Shown here: in pieces, positions 9,933 to 19,760 of the stretch
How the letters are laid out: the number at the start of each line of letters is the position of its first letter
Numbering within the stretch: position 1 is the stretch's first letter
From: Clytia hemisphaerica
Taxonomy: Eukaryota; Cnidaria; Hydrozoa; Leptothecata; Clytiidae
DNA length: 64,000 bases
Assembly (NCBI GenBank): GCA_902728285.1
Contig: CACVBU010000865.1
Span: forward strand, 2,554,842-2,618,841
Direction of reading: 5' to 3'
Notes under the pieces: generated by a model
The model's input: only the letters and a program-made list of their open reading frames with translations
Databases searched by the model: none
What the model was told of the DNA's origin: nothing
Translations under genes and position numbers: made by a program

Positions 9933-11522
9933 CCAGACGTAATATTAATCGAACCAATCGAACGGTATTTTTAATCGAACTTTGTCGAACTTAATCAAAC
10001 TTTGTTGGCCGATTAATGTTCGACTAAGTTCGGTTGTCGAACTTTAATCGAATACTCACAAATTTCTCAAAATACAAAGTTCGATTAAGTTCGATTACTG
10101 AAATCGAACTTAATCGAACTTTTTTTTAAGAGACCTCGACAGTTCGATTAGTTCGATTACATTAATCGAACTAATCGAACTTAATCAAACTTTTTCAAGT
10201 TTAATCGAACAAAAATTTGAGAAAACCCGAGCAACTGAAGGCCACTCCACTTGCGCGTAATTCGATCGCACTTTTTGCCGGCCTTTGACGACACTTTGAG
10301 GAACTTTGAAGCACCCCCGCTGGTGCAGGCCATGTACCTTCACATCCCCCCTGACCAGTGGGCACTGATCGAACTCCCCGGAACCCCGGCCGGGACCTCC
10401 AGGGGCCGTCCACGGTAGTACCCAAAGGAGGTCATTTTTTCCAATTTTGACCAATTTTCGCCAATTTTCAAGCCTTTCCGAGCCATTTAAAGGCTTCGGA
10501 GCACTGATGGAGGGTGCTGGCTTTGAGGAAGAGCAAGGCAGAGGGCATCTGAAGGGGTCCGAAGAGCTATGGGGGCTGTGGCAGGGCTGTAAAGGCCTCA
10601 ATTGGTCTCACCAGCGATTTTTCCTGGTGAGAAAGGGGTGTAGCAGCCTCAATTGAGGAGGTCATTTTTGGCAATTTTTGCCGGCTTTTGACGACACTTT
10701 GAAGGACCCCCAACGGTGCAAGCGTGTACTCTCACATCCCCCTGACCAATGAGCACCGATCGAAACTCCCCGTCACACCGGCCGGGACCCCCCCCCAGGG
10801 GCCGTCCGCGGTGGTACCCAAAAGAGGTCATTTTTTTCAAATTTTGACAAATTTTCAAGCCTTTCCGCCTTTTCAAGCCTTTTAAAGGCTTCGGATGACT
10901 GATGGAGGGTGCTATCTTTGAGGGAAAGCAAGAAAGAGGGTATCCGAAGCAGTCAGAAGAGCTTTGGTTGGCTGTGGGGGGCTGTAGAGGCCTCCATTGG
11001 TCCCACCGGGGCTGGTACCAAAAGGAGGTCATTTTTCGCAATTTTTGCCGGCTTTTGACAACACTTTGAGGAACTTTGAAGGGCCCCCAACGGTGCAGAC
11101 GTGTACCCTCACATCCCCCTGACCAGTCCAGTGAGCACCAATTGGACCCCCCCGGGACCTCGGTCGGGACCCACAGTGGCCGTCCACGGTAGTACCAAAA
11201 GGAGGTCATTTTTTATTGTCGAATTTTTTCGAACGGAGTTTTTTGTCGAATTTGTCGAACCTTTCTTATTGTCGAACTTTATCGAACGGAGTTTTTTGTC
11301 GAATTTGTCGAACATTTCTCGTTGTCGAACTTTGTCGAACTTAATATGTTTTGTCGAACTTAATCGAACTTAATATGTTTTGTCGAACTTAATCGAATAC
11401 TCACAATTTTAGCGACTTTTGAAAAGTTCGATTAAAGAATTTAATCGAACTTTTGTCGTTCGATTAAGTTCGACAAAGTTCGATTAGTTCGGTAATCGAA
11501 CTGTTCGATTAATTACGTCTGG
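9933..11522. mobile_element. Foldback element with long TCGAACTTAA TIRs
   Basis: The ends are CCAGACGTAATATTAATCG and the inverse ATTAATTACGTCTGG. A 6-bp direct duplication CCTAAA lies on both sides (9927-9932 and 11523-11528). Each arm is about 260-300 bp of imperfect TCGAACTTAA repeats (9933-10210 and 11215-11522). The 1-kb centre is different in character: richer in G+C and made of three tandem units (see 10265-11210). No transposase frame is seen. It is the same family as 8204-8683, to judge from the CCAGAC end and TCGAAC arms. Confidence 0.8.
10265..11210. repeat. Three tandem units of about 370-400 bp
   Basis: The phrase TTTTGCCGGCxTTTGACxAC recurs at about 10,273, 10,674 and 11,042, giving spacings near 401 and 368 bp. 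Each unit continues with CTCACATCCCCCTGACCA, a CCGGxCGGGACC block, AGGAGGTCATTTTT and TTTCAAGCCTTTCCG, although the last unit is incomplete. Several open frames cross it on both strands, but the repetition, lack of similarity and position inside the foldback argue against coding. Confidence 0.7.
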
Positions 11523-11529
11523 CCTAAAA

Positions 11530-11567
11530 GGTTGGCAAACGATATCATCCACCAGGATGCATCCTCT
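11530..11567. repeat. Inverted match to 20513-20548
   Basis: The segment around AACGATATCATCCACCAGGA is found inverted at 20,513-20,548. The two copies lie just outside the composite element and its neighbouring MITE. They could be ends of an older, larger element or two copies of a dispersed repeat. Confidence 0.5.
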
Positions 11568-12711
11568 CTTATTTTCCCCCTATTTTCTACTTTCCTATCT
11601 TCTATCCTGATTTTCTGACTTTTTCTAGTGTTTCTAACTGTTTTCTAAGTATTTTTCTGAAATTTGCCCGTACCGGTGAAATAGGTCTCCGACCCCCGCA
11701 TAGTGTGCAAGGGGGTTCCAGGTCCCACCTGAAAATTCAGGTCCCACCTTATCCTAAAATTCCCACCTTCAGCCCAGACTCCCAGATCCCAGCTAAAAAG
11801 AAAAAAAAATATACTAATTCGAGGAACAAAACAAAATTTCTTTACCGTAATATGAAGATGAAATATATTGTTCGTCAATATACGATTATGATTGTTAAAA
11901 ATAAGAGCAAAAATATTTCTTGCATATTGTTCACATTATGTAAATCTAGTTTTTATCATTATTTTACTGTGGTAATTATTCGTATATGTATAGTTCCATT
12001 TCTTACATTTTGGTGCTTCTCAAAATACCTTATTACACTTATATAACTACTCATGTTATTAATGCGAATTGCTTACCTCGCGTTAATTACAAATGTTTAA
12101 ACAAAATTCGAGCCATGGTTATTTTCGAAAACCATGCCTTTCGCGTTAATAAATTCTCGCACTCATTTTAACCGCGTACTTTTACTTGACTACTCTCGGG
12201 TACCTAATAGCCGGGGGGTTTGGAATAAGCAGGGGGTTGGAAAAAAATCTCAAAATTTAATAAGCGGGGGGGGTTGGAATAAAAATGTACTGGGTGGAAA
12301 ATGTTCGAAATGGAGATACAGCAGAATTAGGGCAAAAGAGGTAACTTTCAAAAAAAATTTTCCCAAAAATCAATAAGCGTTGGAATAACAATGTCTTGGG
12401 TGGAAAGTTTTCGAAAAATTAATTAGCGGTATTTATTCACACATCAAATGACCTGTAATAATAAAAAGGAAAGTTTAGCATGGTAAAAAATTATTTATGA
12501 AATATATAAAAAAAATATGTCATAAAATCTGAATATAAGAAATTTTACTTAAATTTTTTCCAAAACACCCAAGGACATGTTCATTAAAAAAGGCAAGTCC
12601 TGTGACATGTCAAAAAGTTGGAAAAATCGTTTTTTGTTAATAAATCAATAAATATTGTCTCAAAGTCTATGAAATTTGCTGGATAATTAGGTAACATGGT
12701 AACAAAGCCCC

Positions 12712-12801
12712 TGTAAAAGCGACACAAGCCAGTATCATATCATATATATTAAGTCTCTTTATTATAGGTCTAGTCTAAAAATATAGAACAAGATCGTTAC
12801 A
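12712..12801 (-). repeat. Gypsy 3' LTR (90 bp)
   Basis: Matches 17728-17817 base for base as far as I can read. The ends are TG and CA. At 90 bp it is short for an LTR that must hold promoter, polyadenylation signal and R region. Confidence 0.9.
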
Positions 12802-12924
12802 CATGCACACTACTTGTACATGGGTGAAATGAAATATCTCTTAAAAATAAAACTGCTGTGAAACCGATATGCGGTCAGTCTGTGTAACTGTAAGAAAATA
12901 AAATATGTATGGCCGTCATGGCGA

Positions 12925-15900
12925 CTAGTCCTCCTCAGCAAATCGTACTGGGGCTCTCCGTGGTCTCGTTGACCTACGAACAAAATCGTGTCTATTTGGG
13001 TGAACGTCCTCGTGTTGTGGGGCAGGGTTGGCGACTTCACCATCTCGTTGGAGGAGCACTTGTTGTGGTGGAGTTGGTTCCTCGAAGTCCCATTGCTTCT
13101 GCGTGTTTCTGTTGTCCTCATCGGCGTGTTGTTGTTGTTGTCGTTGATTCTCAGGTTTCTTGTAGATTTTCCATTTCTGCGCGTCTCTTGTGATGGTTCG
13201 ATCTGGTCGTGATGCTGTGATTTGGTGTCCATTGATTGAGATGACTTCATATGGCGATGGGTCGAAGGGTGGTTTGGATTTGGTGCTCTTTTGTTTCAGG
13301 AGAACAGTGTCACCAAGCTGGATGTTGTGATGCTTGACGTATGGCTTGTTGTCTTTGTAGTGGGATTGTTTCATCTTCTGCGCGATCTCCTTTTCTCTTG
13401 CTTCGGTGATGTCTTTTCTGCTGGCTGTTTCATCTTGCTGTGGTAGACGTGAGTGGAATTTTCTGCCAAACAGGAGCTCTGCCGGTGCCTTTCCGGTTGT
13501 TGGGTGTGGTGTGGCGCGGTACATCTGTAGAGTCTTGTTCAGCTCTGCTTTGGGATCCTTCTTTTCGACGATGGCTGTGTGCCAGACTTTCTTGCAAATT
13601 TTCATGAAGGCTTCCGCAAGGCCATTTGCTTCCGGATCATCCGCGCTGAGCGTTGGTTCGTGACGAATACCTGCCCACTTGAAATATTCTTGGAGTTGGT
13701 GGTGCTCTTTTCCATTGAAAGGTGGGCCGTTGTCCGTTTTCAACCGTTTGCAATAACCGTGTCTTGTGAATATGTCATCAAACGCCTGGATGTTGTGTTC
13801 TGATCCTGTCCCTTTTACCACTGCTACTTCTGGATATCTTGACAGTTCGTCTATCACCACCAGTAGGTATATGCCGTCTGCTGTTGGTCCCCAATGGTCG
13901 GCTGAAAGTTTCTGCCAAGGTTCCTCCGGTGGTGTGGAAGGTGTGTTGGGGTCGCGATGCTTCGTCTCTGTTGAGGCTTGGCATGCCAGGCATCTTTGCA
14001 CCGCGTCTTGTATGGCCTTGTCCATCAATGGGAACCACAATCTTGACCGCATGTATCGTTTCATCATGGTTTCTCCTGGGTGTCCTTCGTGTGCTATGTC
14101 AATGAGATTCAATCGGAGGTTGCGTTGTCCTGGTTGCATGGGCGTGTCTGGGACATAGATTTGACTCCCTCTCATGATGACGCCATTTTCGACCGATAGC
14201 TCTTTGTAAATTCTGTTGTTGACTTCTGATCCAGATGGCGGCTCTGATCTGCCTTTTGAGATGTCTTCTATGAGTTGTTGGTAGTGTGGATCACTTTGAG
14301 CAGCCTGTCTGATGGTGTCGATGTCAATCGCCGGTGTTGTGTTGTTGAGGTTGATTTTCCGTACTAGAATGGTTGTTCCAATATCGAAGCCTAGATCGTC
14401 TTGTTCCATTTCTGTGAGGTGGGATATCGGGTTCGGGTGTCTGCTGCCATAGTCGCATGGCATTTCTTTCCCCTTCAGGTAGCGGAGATTGAATTGGAGA
14501 TCTTGAACCCGGTCTCTGTGGTTGCTGATTTTGCGAGATGCTGGTTTCTGTCGATTGTTGTAGATTGGAATGAGAGGTTCATGGTCTGTCCATGCTGTGA
14601 ATTGACTTCCGACAACGTAGTAGCGAAACTGCTCCATTGCGAAACAGAGACCAAGACTTTCTCTTTCAATTGGGCTGTATCGTTGTTCAACATCGGTTAG
14701 AGCTCTGCTGTTGTGGTCTATCGGAACCCACATACCTTCTCCCCTCTCCTGGTAGATGCTTGCCTGGATTCCTACCTCTGATGAGTCCGACACCACGTGA
14801 GTCTTTTCATTGGGATCGTACGCTTGTAGAGTCGCTGGATCGTCTAGGATTTGCATCAGCGTCTGGTATGCAGTTTCCTCTTCTTCCTGCCAGCGGAATT
14901 TCTCCCCCTTCTTCAACAATTTGCGAAGCGGTGCGGTAGTGTCTTCATATGTTGTGTGTAGTTTGTTGTCGAATGTGAACTTCGCATTGTACTGGCAAGC
15001 CATCAACAAAGAGCGAACATCCTCTGTGTTTTCAGGTCTGCCACCGTCTTTGATGTTTTGAATCTTCTTTGGGTCCGCTGTCACGCCATTTGAATGGAAC
15101 GTCCGACCAAACCATTTGATTCTTGTCTGTCCGAACGTCGATTTGGACGGTTTGAGGATTGTGCCATTCTCTTTACAACGATCCAGGAATGCTGCGAGGT
15201 TTCTGTAATGTTCCTTGTAGTCTCTTCCGTAGACTAGGATGTTGTCATGCAATGTGGTGACGCCTTGGAGGCCAGCAAATGCTTTCCGTATCTCGTTGTG
15301 GAAGACGCCGCTTGAGGCTGTGGGTCCAAAATACAGCCTCTCCATTCTGTGAAGGCCCTCGTGTGTTTGAAAGATGCTCTTGTCTTTGGATTCTTTGTCT
15401 AGCTGAAGTTGATGGTAACCCCAGCCCATGTCCATTTCACTGAAAATCTTCGCTTCCTTCAGGTCGTGGCGGATCTCCTGTGGTGTTTGGACGTGGAATC
15501 GAGTGCGCTTCATCCCCGCATTGCGTGGTGTGTTGTCTATGTTCATCCTGATTTGACCATTGCTTTTATCTGTTATCACCACGTTCATCACGCAGTCATA
15601 GCTTTCTCGTGGGTCCACATCCGTTATCACTCCCTGTGTTCTCAGAAATTCAAGGAGTTTGCTGACTTCGCCTTGATAGTGGATTGGAACGTTGCGAAAT
15701 GGTGGTTGCTTTGGCTCGAATTCTTCTTCATAGTTGAGGTGGATGGGCTTCGTTCTGATGCATCCAATTTTGTTGTCGTCGAAGACTAGACCTCGGTATC
15801 CGTCGACAAGTTTCAGTATCTTTTCGATCTCTGTTGGGTCTGCTTCGTTGCTGTCTGGACGTGTTTCGACTTGTATCCCAAGGTTGTCTCTGATGAGTTG

Positions 15901-17337
15901 GGGAATCCTCTTGATTGCACTTGTGTCTTGTGTTCGGGGGCTCTTTCCTTCCTTGTTGAAGGTGATGAATCCTAGGTGTTCTGCGTCGTTGTCTCCGAGT
16001 AGCGGTTCTGGTTGAAAACCGTCCACAACATATACTTTGCTATTGATCTTGCTTCCTTTGGCGTTCTCGATCACAGTGTGAACCATTCCGGTGATGTTGA
16101 GATTGTTTGAAGATCCCCATGCCCTGAGTATGATGTCCGGCTCTTCCAGGGGTCCCATGGTGTTGCTATAGTGTTCAGGTGTGATGATGGTGTGCTGGCT
16201 ACCTGTGTCTGCGAAGAGGGTGTGTTTTGTGCCGCCTATCTTGACATCGACCCATTTGTCTGCTGGCTTAGTCACCTTCTTTATGGCAGTGAGTGTAGTA
16301 GGTTCTTGGTTCGAGTCATTTCGCTTCAATGTTGTAAAGTAATCTGCGTTGATTCTTTTGACCGTCTTCTTTCCAGGACAAATAGGAGTTCTGGCAAAAT
16401 GGTTCTTCCCACCACATGTGAAGCATTCTTTGCCATTTGCTGGGCATCTCCCTGACTGATGGCTGGAGTTGCATCGGTTGCAAGATCCTTTGTGTCTGTT
16501 GCTATACTTTCCTGCCTTTTTGAGCTTCATTACTTTCAGGGATTCAATCATCTCGTCTATCTCCTCTTGTGTCATACTATCTTGATTCATTTCGTGTCGA
16601 ACACGTTTGACATGTGTTGTCTTGTCCAGGCTGTGGGCGTCGTCTCGGCCTGCTTCTCGTGCTTGGCCCCATCTTGAAAGTTTCTCTAGGTTTGGATCCT
16701 CCGCAAGCGCCTTCTCTCTCAGGCTGACATCATTCATGCCGAATATGGCAGCATCCTTTATAGCTTCCTCTGTGGTGTAAGGTTTCTTGTCAAAGTTCAG
16801 GGACTTGGCCTTCTTTTCGAGATCTAGAAGGAAGTCACCCCACGTTCGTGTTCCTTGTTTGGTCCCCAGAAGCTGGTGCATGGCCATTGTTCGATTGACC
16901 ATACGTCTCAGATAGTAACGTAGCCGTTCAATAGTCTGCATGTAGGTGGGTGCAGCTTCTGGGTTTGCTTCTGCACCTTCCCCATTTGCTTGTGCACCTT
17001 CTTCGTTTGCTCGGGCTCCTGTGTTGAGGTGTGATCTCTCTGCACGAATCAACTCAACCATCTCTGGTCCTCCCCAAGTTTTCAGGAGGATGATCTTTTC
17101 TTTGTCTTCTGTTACACCAATGTAGTCCATCCTGTTTTCTGCATCATCGAGCCATTCGTTAAATAGAATGAGCTTCTGCATTTTGTCAGTGCCTAGGCTG
17201 CATTGTCGTATCGGCCCAAGTGCGGATGGATCATTCTTTGGTGGTGCTGCAGCTGCCGCAGCCGGAGCTGCTTGCTGTAGCTGACCGCCAGTGATAGCTG
17301 CCATAAGTGTCTGGAATTGTTCAGGACTGAAATTCAT
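12925..17337 (-). CDS. Gypsy gag-pol polyprotein, 1,470 aa
   Basis: A single uninterrupted frame for capsid-like, protease, reverse transcriptase, RNase H and integrase parts. Visible in order: an Ala-rich gag N-terminus; two zinc knuckles at about 286-319 (CNRCNSSHQSGRC, CFTCGGKNHF); aspartic protease FADTGS at about 375-380; RT at about 530-710 with MDMGWGYHQ and the active-site segment LHDNILVYG at 696-704; RNase H with VSDSSEVG, ERESLG and TDHEPL; an integrase HHCC finger (HEGHPGE to CLACQA); and the D,D,E core (SADHWGP, KTDNGPPF, NGLAEAF). The RT site reads HDN where YxDD-type motifs have two Asp. The overall order PR-RT-RH-IN defines Gypsy. The Met at 17337 is the first in frame. Confidence 0.93.
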   Translation of the reverse strand: MNFSPEQFQTLMAAITGGQLQQAAPAAAAAAPPKNDPSALGPIRQCSLGTDKMQKLILFNEWLDDAENRMDYIGVTEDKEKIILLKTWGGPEMVELIRAERSHLNTGARANEEGAQANGEGAEANPEAAPTYMQTIERLRYYLRRMVNRTMAMHQLLGTKQGTRTWGDFLLDLEKKAKSLNFDKKPYTTEEAIKDAAIFGMNDVSLREKALAEDPNLEKLSRWGQAREAGRDDAHSLDKTTHVKRVRHEMNQDSMTQEEIDEMIESLKVMKLKKAGKYSNRHKGSCNRCNSSHQSGRCPANGKECFTCGGKNHFARTPICPGKKTVKRINADYFTTLKRNDSNQEPTTLTAIKKVTKPADKWVDVKIGGTKHTLFADTGSQHTIITPEHYSNTMGPLEEPDIILRAWGSSNNLNITGMVHTVIENAKGSKINSKVYVVDGFQPEPLLGDNDAEHLGFITFNKEGKSPRTQDTSAIKRIPQLIRDNLGIQVETRPDSNEADPTEIEKILKLVDGYRGLVFDDNKIGCIRTKPIHLNYEEEFEPKQPPFRNVPIHYQGEVSKLLEFLRTQGVITDVDPRESYDCVMNVVITDKSNGQIRMNIDNTPRNAGMKRTRFHVQTPQEIRHDLKEAKIFSEMDMGWGYHQLQLDKESKDKSIFQTHEGLHRMERLYFGPTASSGVFHNEIRKAFAGLQGVTTLHDNILVYGRDYKEHYRNLAAFLDRCKENGTILKPSKSTFGQTRIKWFGRTFHSNGVTADPKKIQNIKDGGRPENTEDVRSLLMACQYNAKFTFDNKLHTTYEDTTAPLRKLLKKGEKFRWQEEEETAYQTLMQILDDPATLQAYDPNEKTHVVSDSSEVGIQASIYQERGEGMWVPIDHNSRALTDVEQRYSPIERESLGLCFAMEQFRYYVVGSQFTAWTDHEPLIPIYNNRQKPASRKISNHRDRVQDLQFNLRYLKGKEMPCDYGSRHPNPISHLTEMEQDDLGFDIGTTILVRKINLNNTTPAIDIDTIRQAAQSDPHYQQLIEDISKGRSEPPSGSEVNNRIYKELSVENGVIMRGSQIYVPDTPMQPGQRNLRLNLIDIAHEGHPGETMMKRYMRSRLWFPLMDKAIQDAVQRCLACQASTETKHRDPNTPSTPPEEPWQKLSADHWGPTADGIYLLVVIDELSRYPEVAVVKGTGSEHNIQAFDDIFTRHGYCKRLKTDNGPPFNGKEHHQLQEYFKWAGIRHEPTLSADDPEANGLAEAFMKICKKVWHTAIVEKKDPKAELNKTLQMYRATPHPTTGKAPAELLFGRKFHSRLPQQDETASRKDITEAREKEIAQKMKQSHYKDNKPYVKHHNIQLGDTVLLKQKSTKSKPPFDPSPYEVISINGHQITASRPDRTITRDAQKWKIYKKPENQRQQQQHADEDNRNTQKQWDFEEPTPPQQVLLQRDGEVANPAPQHEDVHPNRHDFVRRSTRPRRAPVRFAEED

Positions 17338-17378
17338 CTTGAACTGCGTTGTTCGTATTAGACAGGAAAAGGAAAGGT

Positions 17379-17627
17379 CTTACCTACAACGACCAGGGCA
17401 CACCTGGTGTGATGAAAGTTTCAGTAAGACTATGACGTGTCTTTCTTCTTTTCCTTGATCACGTGTCTTGTGAAGTCGTCTCCTGTGCTATGTTGGCAGC
17501 GTCTTGATTCAGTGATTGATCAGTCAAATAGAGTATGGTAATAAAGTAAGGAATAGTCTTACCTCGAAGGTCCAGGGCAAACCTGGTATGACTGAGCTTT
17601 TGGTAAGACGTCCAAGTCTTTCTTCTG
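17379..17627 (-). repeat. Duplicated block in the Gypsy 5' leader
   Basis: Two diverged copies of about 70 bp start at 17,379 and 17,558. Each reads CTTACCT, then CCAGGGCA-ACCTGGT, then GTAAGAC and TCTTTCTTC on the plus strand. CCAGGGCACACCTGG can form a short hairpin. On the minus, transcript, strand each copy contains AGGTAAG, a good match to a 5' splice site, upstream of the gag-pol start. Confidence 0.6.
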
Positions 17628-17727
17628 GATCAAGTCTGTCAGTGTGTTGTGTCTGTGTCCAGTTTCAGCTAGTGGTCTTGTGTGTATCACTATATGTATC
17701 TTGTTTCAATAGTCTCTTCGTTGCCAG

Positions 17728-17817
17728 TGTAAAAGCGACACAAGCCAGTATCATATCATATATATTAAGTCTCTTTATTATAGGTCTAGTCTAAAAATAT
17801 AGAACAAGATCGTTACA
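17728..17817 (-). repeat. Gypsy 5' LTR (90 bp)
   Basis: Upstream copy of the 90-bp LTR relative to the gag-pol frame, ending TG...CA and followed on the plus strand by the duplicated target GCCCC. It matches 12712-12801. Confidence 0.9.
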
Positions 17818-17866
17818 GCCCCTGAAAGGACAAAATTTCACTTTTTGTTGTTAGTTTACCAAGAAT

Positions 17867-19371
17867 GGATAATAATGTAACTTTTTAATTCACCTTGACC
17901 TGGAAAATGACTTTTTGAAGAATGCATGAAAATTGATTTAAATTTTCAAAGCTTAGTATGTTAACTATCACCTGTTGTTATTCGGACAGGTTTTGTTGAA
18001 TGGTAACAAAGATATGGGATAATGAAGTAACATAGTCAGAAAATCATAATCTTTCAATAACTTCAATATTATAGAACATAGAAAGTCAAAACTTGAACAT
18101 TATATAATAAACAAGGAATATAAGATATTGAAATCCCTAAATGACGCTAACATTTTCATTAATTGGGGCTTTTTGGATAATTTGTAACAAAACTGTCACC
18201 TATCATTACTAGCACTTTTGGTTGCAAAAACTAGAAATTTAGGTTTGCTATCATTTAAAGCATAGACAAATATTAAACAGATATAAGTGCTTTCAAATTT
18301 TTGTTTTTTATTAATGGGACATGGTCTGGATAACATGATAACATAGATAAAAGAAAACAGAATTTTTCGCAAACTTTGTTACTAAGTTATTCAAATCTTA
18401 CCAAATAACACTTGATAGGAGGTCATATAAGAAGGTGAACTAAAGGTAATTTAAAGGGTTATTTTTGAGAGCTCAGTTCTAACCTTTTCATTGATTTAGA
18501 CAGCTTCAACCTTTCAAAACCCTAATGATGGTCAATCGCTAAATCAAATAAAATTTGGGCAAATTATGACGTGAAAATGTCTGATCACGTGTTGATGATG
18601 AATAATTAACACTTAAGTTCAAGTCATTACTCTTTTGGAAACAATGTTAAAATAGCCTTAGATAGCCAATGAAAAATAAAGGCCTAAAAAGAATAGTTTT
18701 CTTAATTAATAGTTGTCAATGATTGGATAAAAAGGTAACAAAACTCCACATTTTTCACCCATCACGTTACAAAATTATCCAAAAAGTGCCTATTATATCA
18801 ATTTTTTGTACCTTTTCTTTTGCGAAACTTAAGGTTTCTACTTTTAAAAACTTCTCTCTGAAGGAAACCTATGAGCTTTTAAAAGTATTATAGATATGGT
18901 GAGACATGTGAAGAGGTATGAATGACAGTTAATTATGCAAGCTTTTTCAAGGTAGCTTTTGAAAATGTTACATTATTATCCAATTCTTACCAAACAGTAC
19001 TCCTTACTCTGCTAATTAATTTAAAAACATTAGGTACAATAAAAACATCAGGTTTTAACTCAAATGAAATGTTTTTTGATATCAATATCTGGATATTATT
19101 AAACAGCATATTGTGACCTTTAAGCTGTGTTACATCATTATCCAGTGGGTATTTCAACAAACTTTTGCGTGTCAAAATGATATCTATTATACCCTAAATA
19201 AGTTCTATAACTCAAGATATCTATAGGTTAAGCTGCTTAGTAGATCTAGAAATCATTATCCAGCTTAACTGAAAAAGTTGGTGTTACATCATTATCCAGC
19301 ACTGTAAAAAGTTCAAAATAACATATCTTTTGTTCTTTTAAAGGGGAAAAAATTCTGTTACCAAATTATCC
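17867..19371. repeat. Array of a 15-bp motif that switches orientation
   Basis: The motif GTTACATCATTATCC and its variants occur many times. In the inverse form (GGATAA-N4-5-GTAAC) it is at about 12681, 17867, 18017, 18175, 18328 and 18725. In the direct form it is at about 18766, 18967, 19129, 19283 and 19357. All inverse copies lie left of about 18,750 and all good direct copies right of it. Weaker matches exist. Such inverted subterminal motif sets are known as transposase-binding sites in some DNA transposons; that role here is inference. No gene is seen in this stretch. Confidence 0.7.
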
Positions 19372-19760
19372 AAGAAGAACATTTCACCTTAACCATCAGA
19401 ATAATCTGACCTTTGATAAGAAATGGTAAACCACTAAAATGGGTAATCTTGTAACATAGACATCAAATGTCACAGAAACCTCAAAAACTTGCCTTTTTTA
19501 ATGAACATGTCCCCAAAGTCCCACCTAAAGAAATTAACTCCCACCTTAACTTGTTTCTCCCACCTAAAACCTGGAAAACCCCAAATCCCACCTGAAAATT
19601 TTCGACCCAAATCAACAAAACCCCCCCCCACTATTCTGGGGGGGTGCACACTATGCCCCGGCTCGAACCACCAAATACAAGCAACCTTAGTTTACTAGCC
19701 CAATGCCTAACTGCTTGCGCCAACGAGACACGGCAGAAAACTGTCATTCACAAATACTTA

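Larger units (their letters stand above)
12712..17817 (-). mobile_element. Gypsy-type LTR retrotransposon, apparently full length
   Basis: Bounded by two 90-bp direct repeats that start TGTAAAAGCGACACAAGCC and end ATCGTTACA, and flanked by the 5-bp target duplication GCCCC (12707-12711 and 17818-17822). It carries one long gag-pol frame on the minus strand. The LTRs look identical by eye, which points to a recent insertion. It landed in the composite transposon 11699-19655, after the words GGTAACAAA, so it is younger than that element. The primer-binding site after the 5' LTR (CTGGCAACGAAGAG on the minus strand) is not assigned to a tRNA, and no clear polypurine tract precedes the 3' LTR. Confidence 0.92.
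11699..19655. mobile_element. Large non-autonomous DNA transposon, split by a Gypsy element
   Basis: The left end begins CATAGTGTGCAAGGGGG and the right end is CCCCGGGGTGCACACTATG-like, with CATAGTGTGCA exactly inverted. CCCCG lies directly outside both ends (11694-11698 and 19656-19660), a candidate 5-bp target duplication. Next to the ends are matching blocks: GTGGGA/TCCCACC repeats and GGACATGTTCATTAAAAAAG (near 12,573 and, inverted, near 19,485). Without the 5.1-kb Gypsy insertion it would be about 2.9 kb. It holds a 15-bp motif array but no transposase. A 5-bp duplication fits some hAT-type elements, but the superfamily is undecided. A second partial copy of its left end is at 45,520-45,691. 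Confidence 0.6.

Noticed and set aside
10185-11373. Several overlapping frames of 70-190 aa on both strands
   Set aside because: They lie in three tandem non-coding units of a foldback; the frames differ between units and match no family I know.
12810-13250. 146-aa and other frames overlapping the 3' end of the Gypsy gag-pol
   Set aside because: Shadows of the gag-pol frame in other phases; no envelope-like features such as a signal peptide and membrane anchor.
11699-19655. CACTA or Transib assignment for the composite element
   Set aside because: CACTATG is present at the ends but points inward, the wrong polarity for either superfamily.
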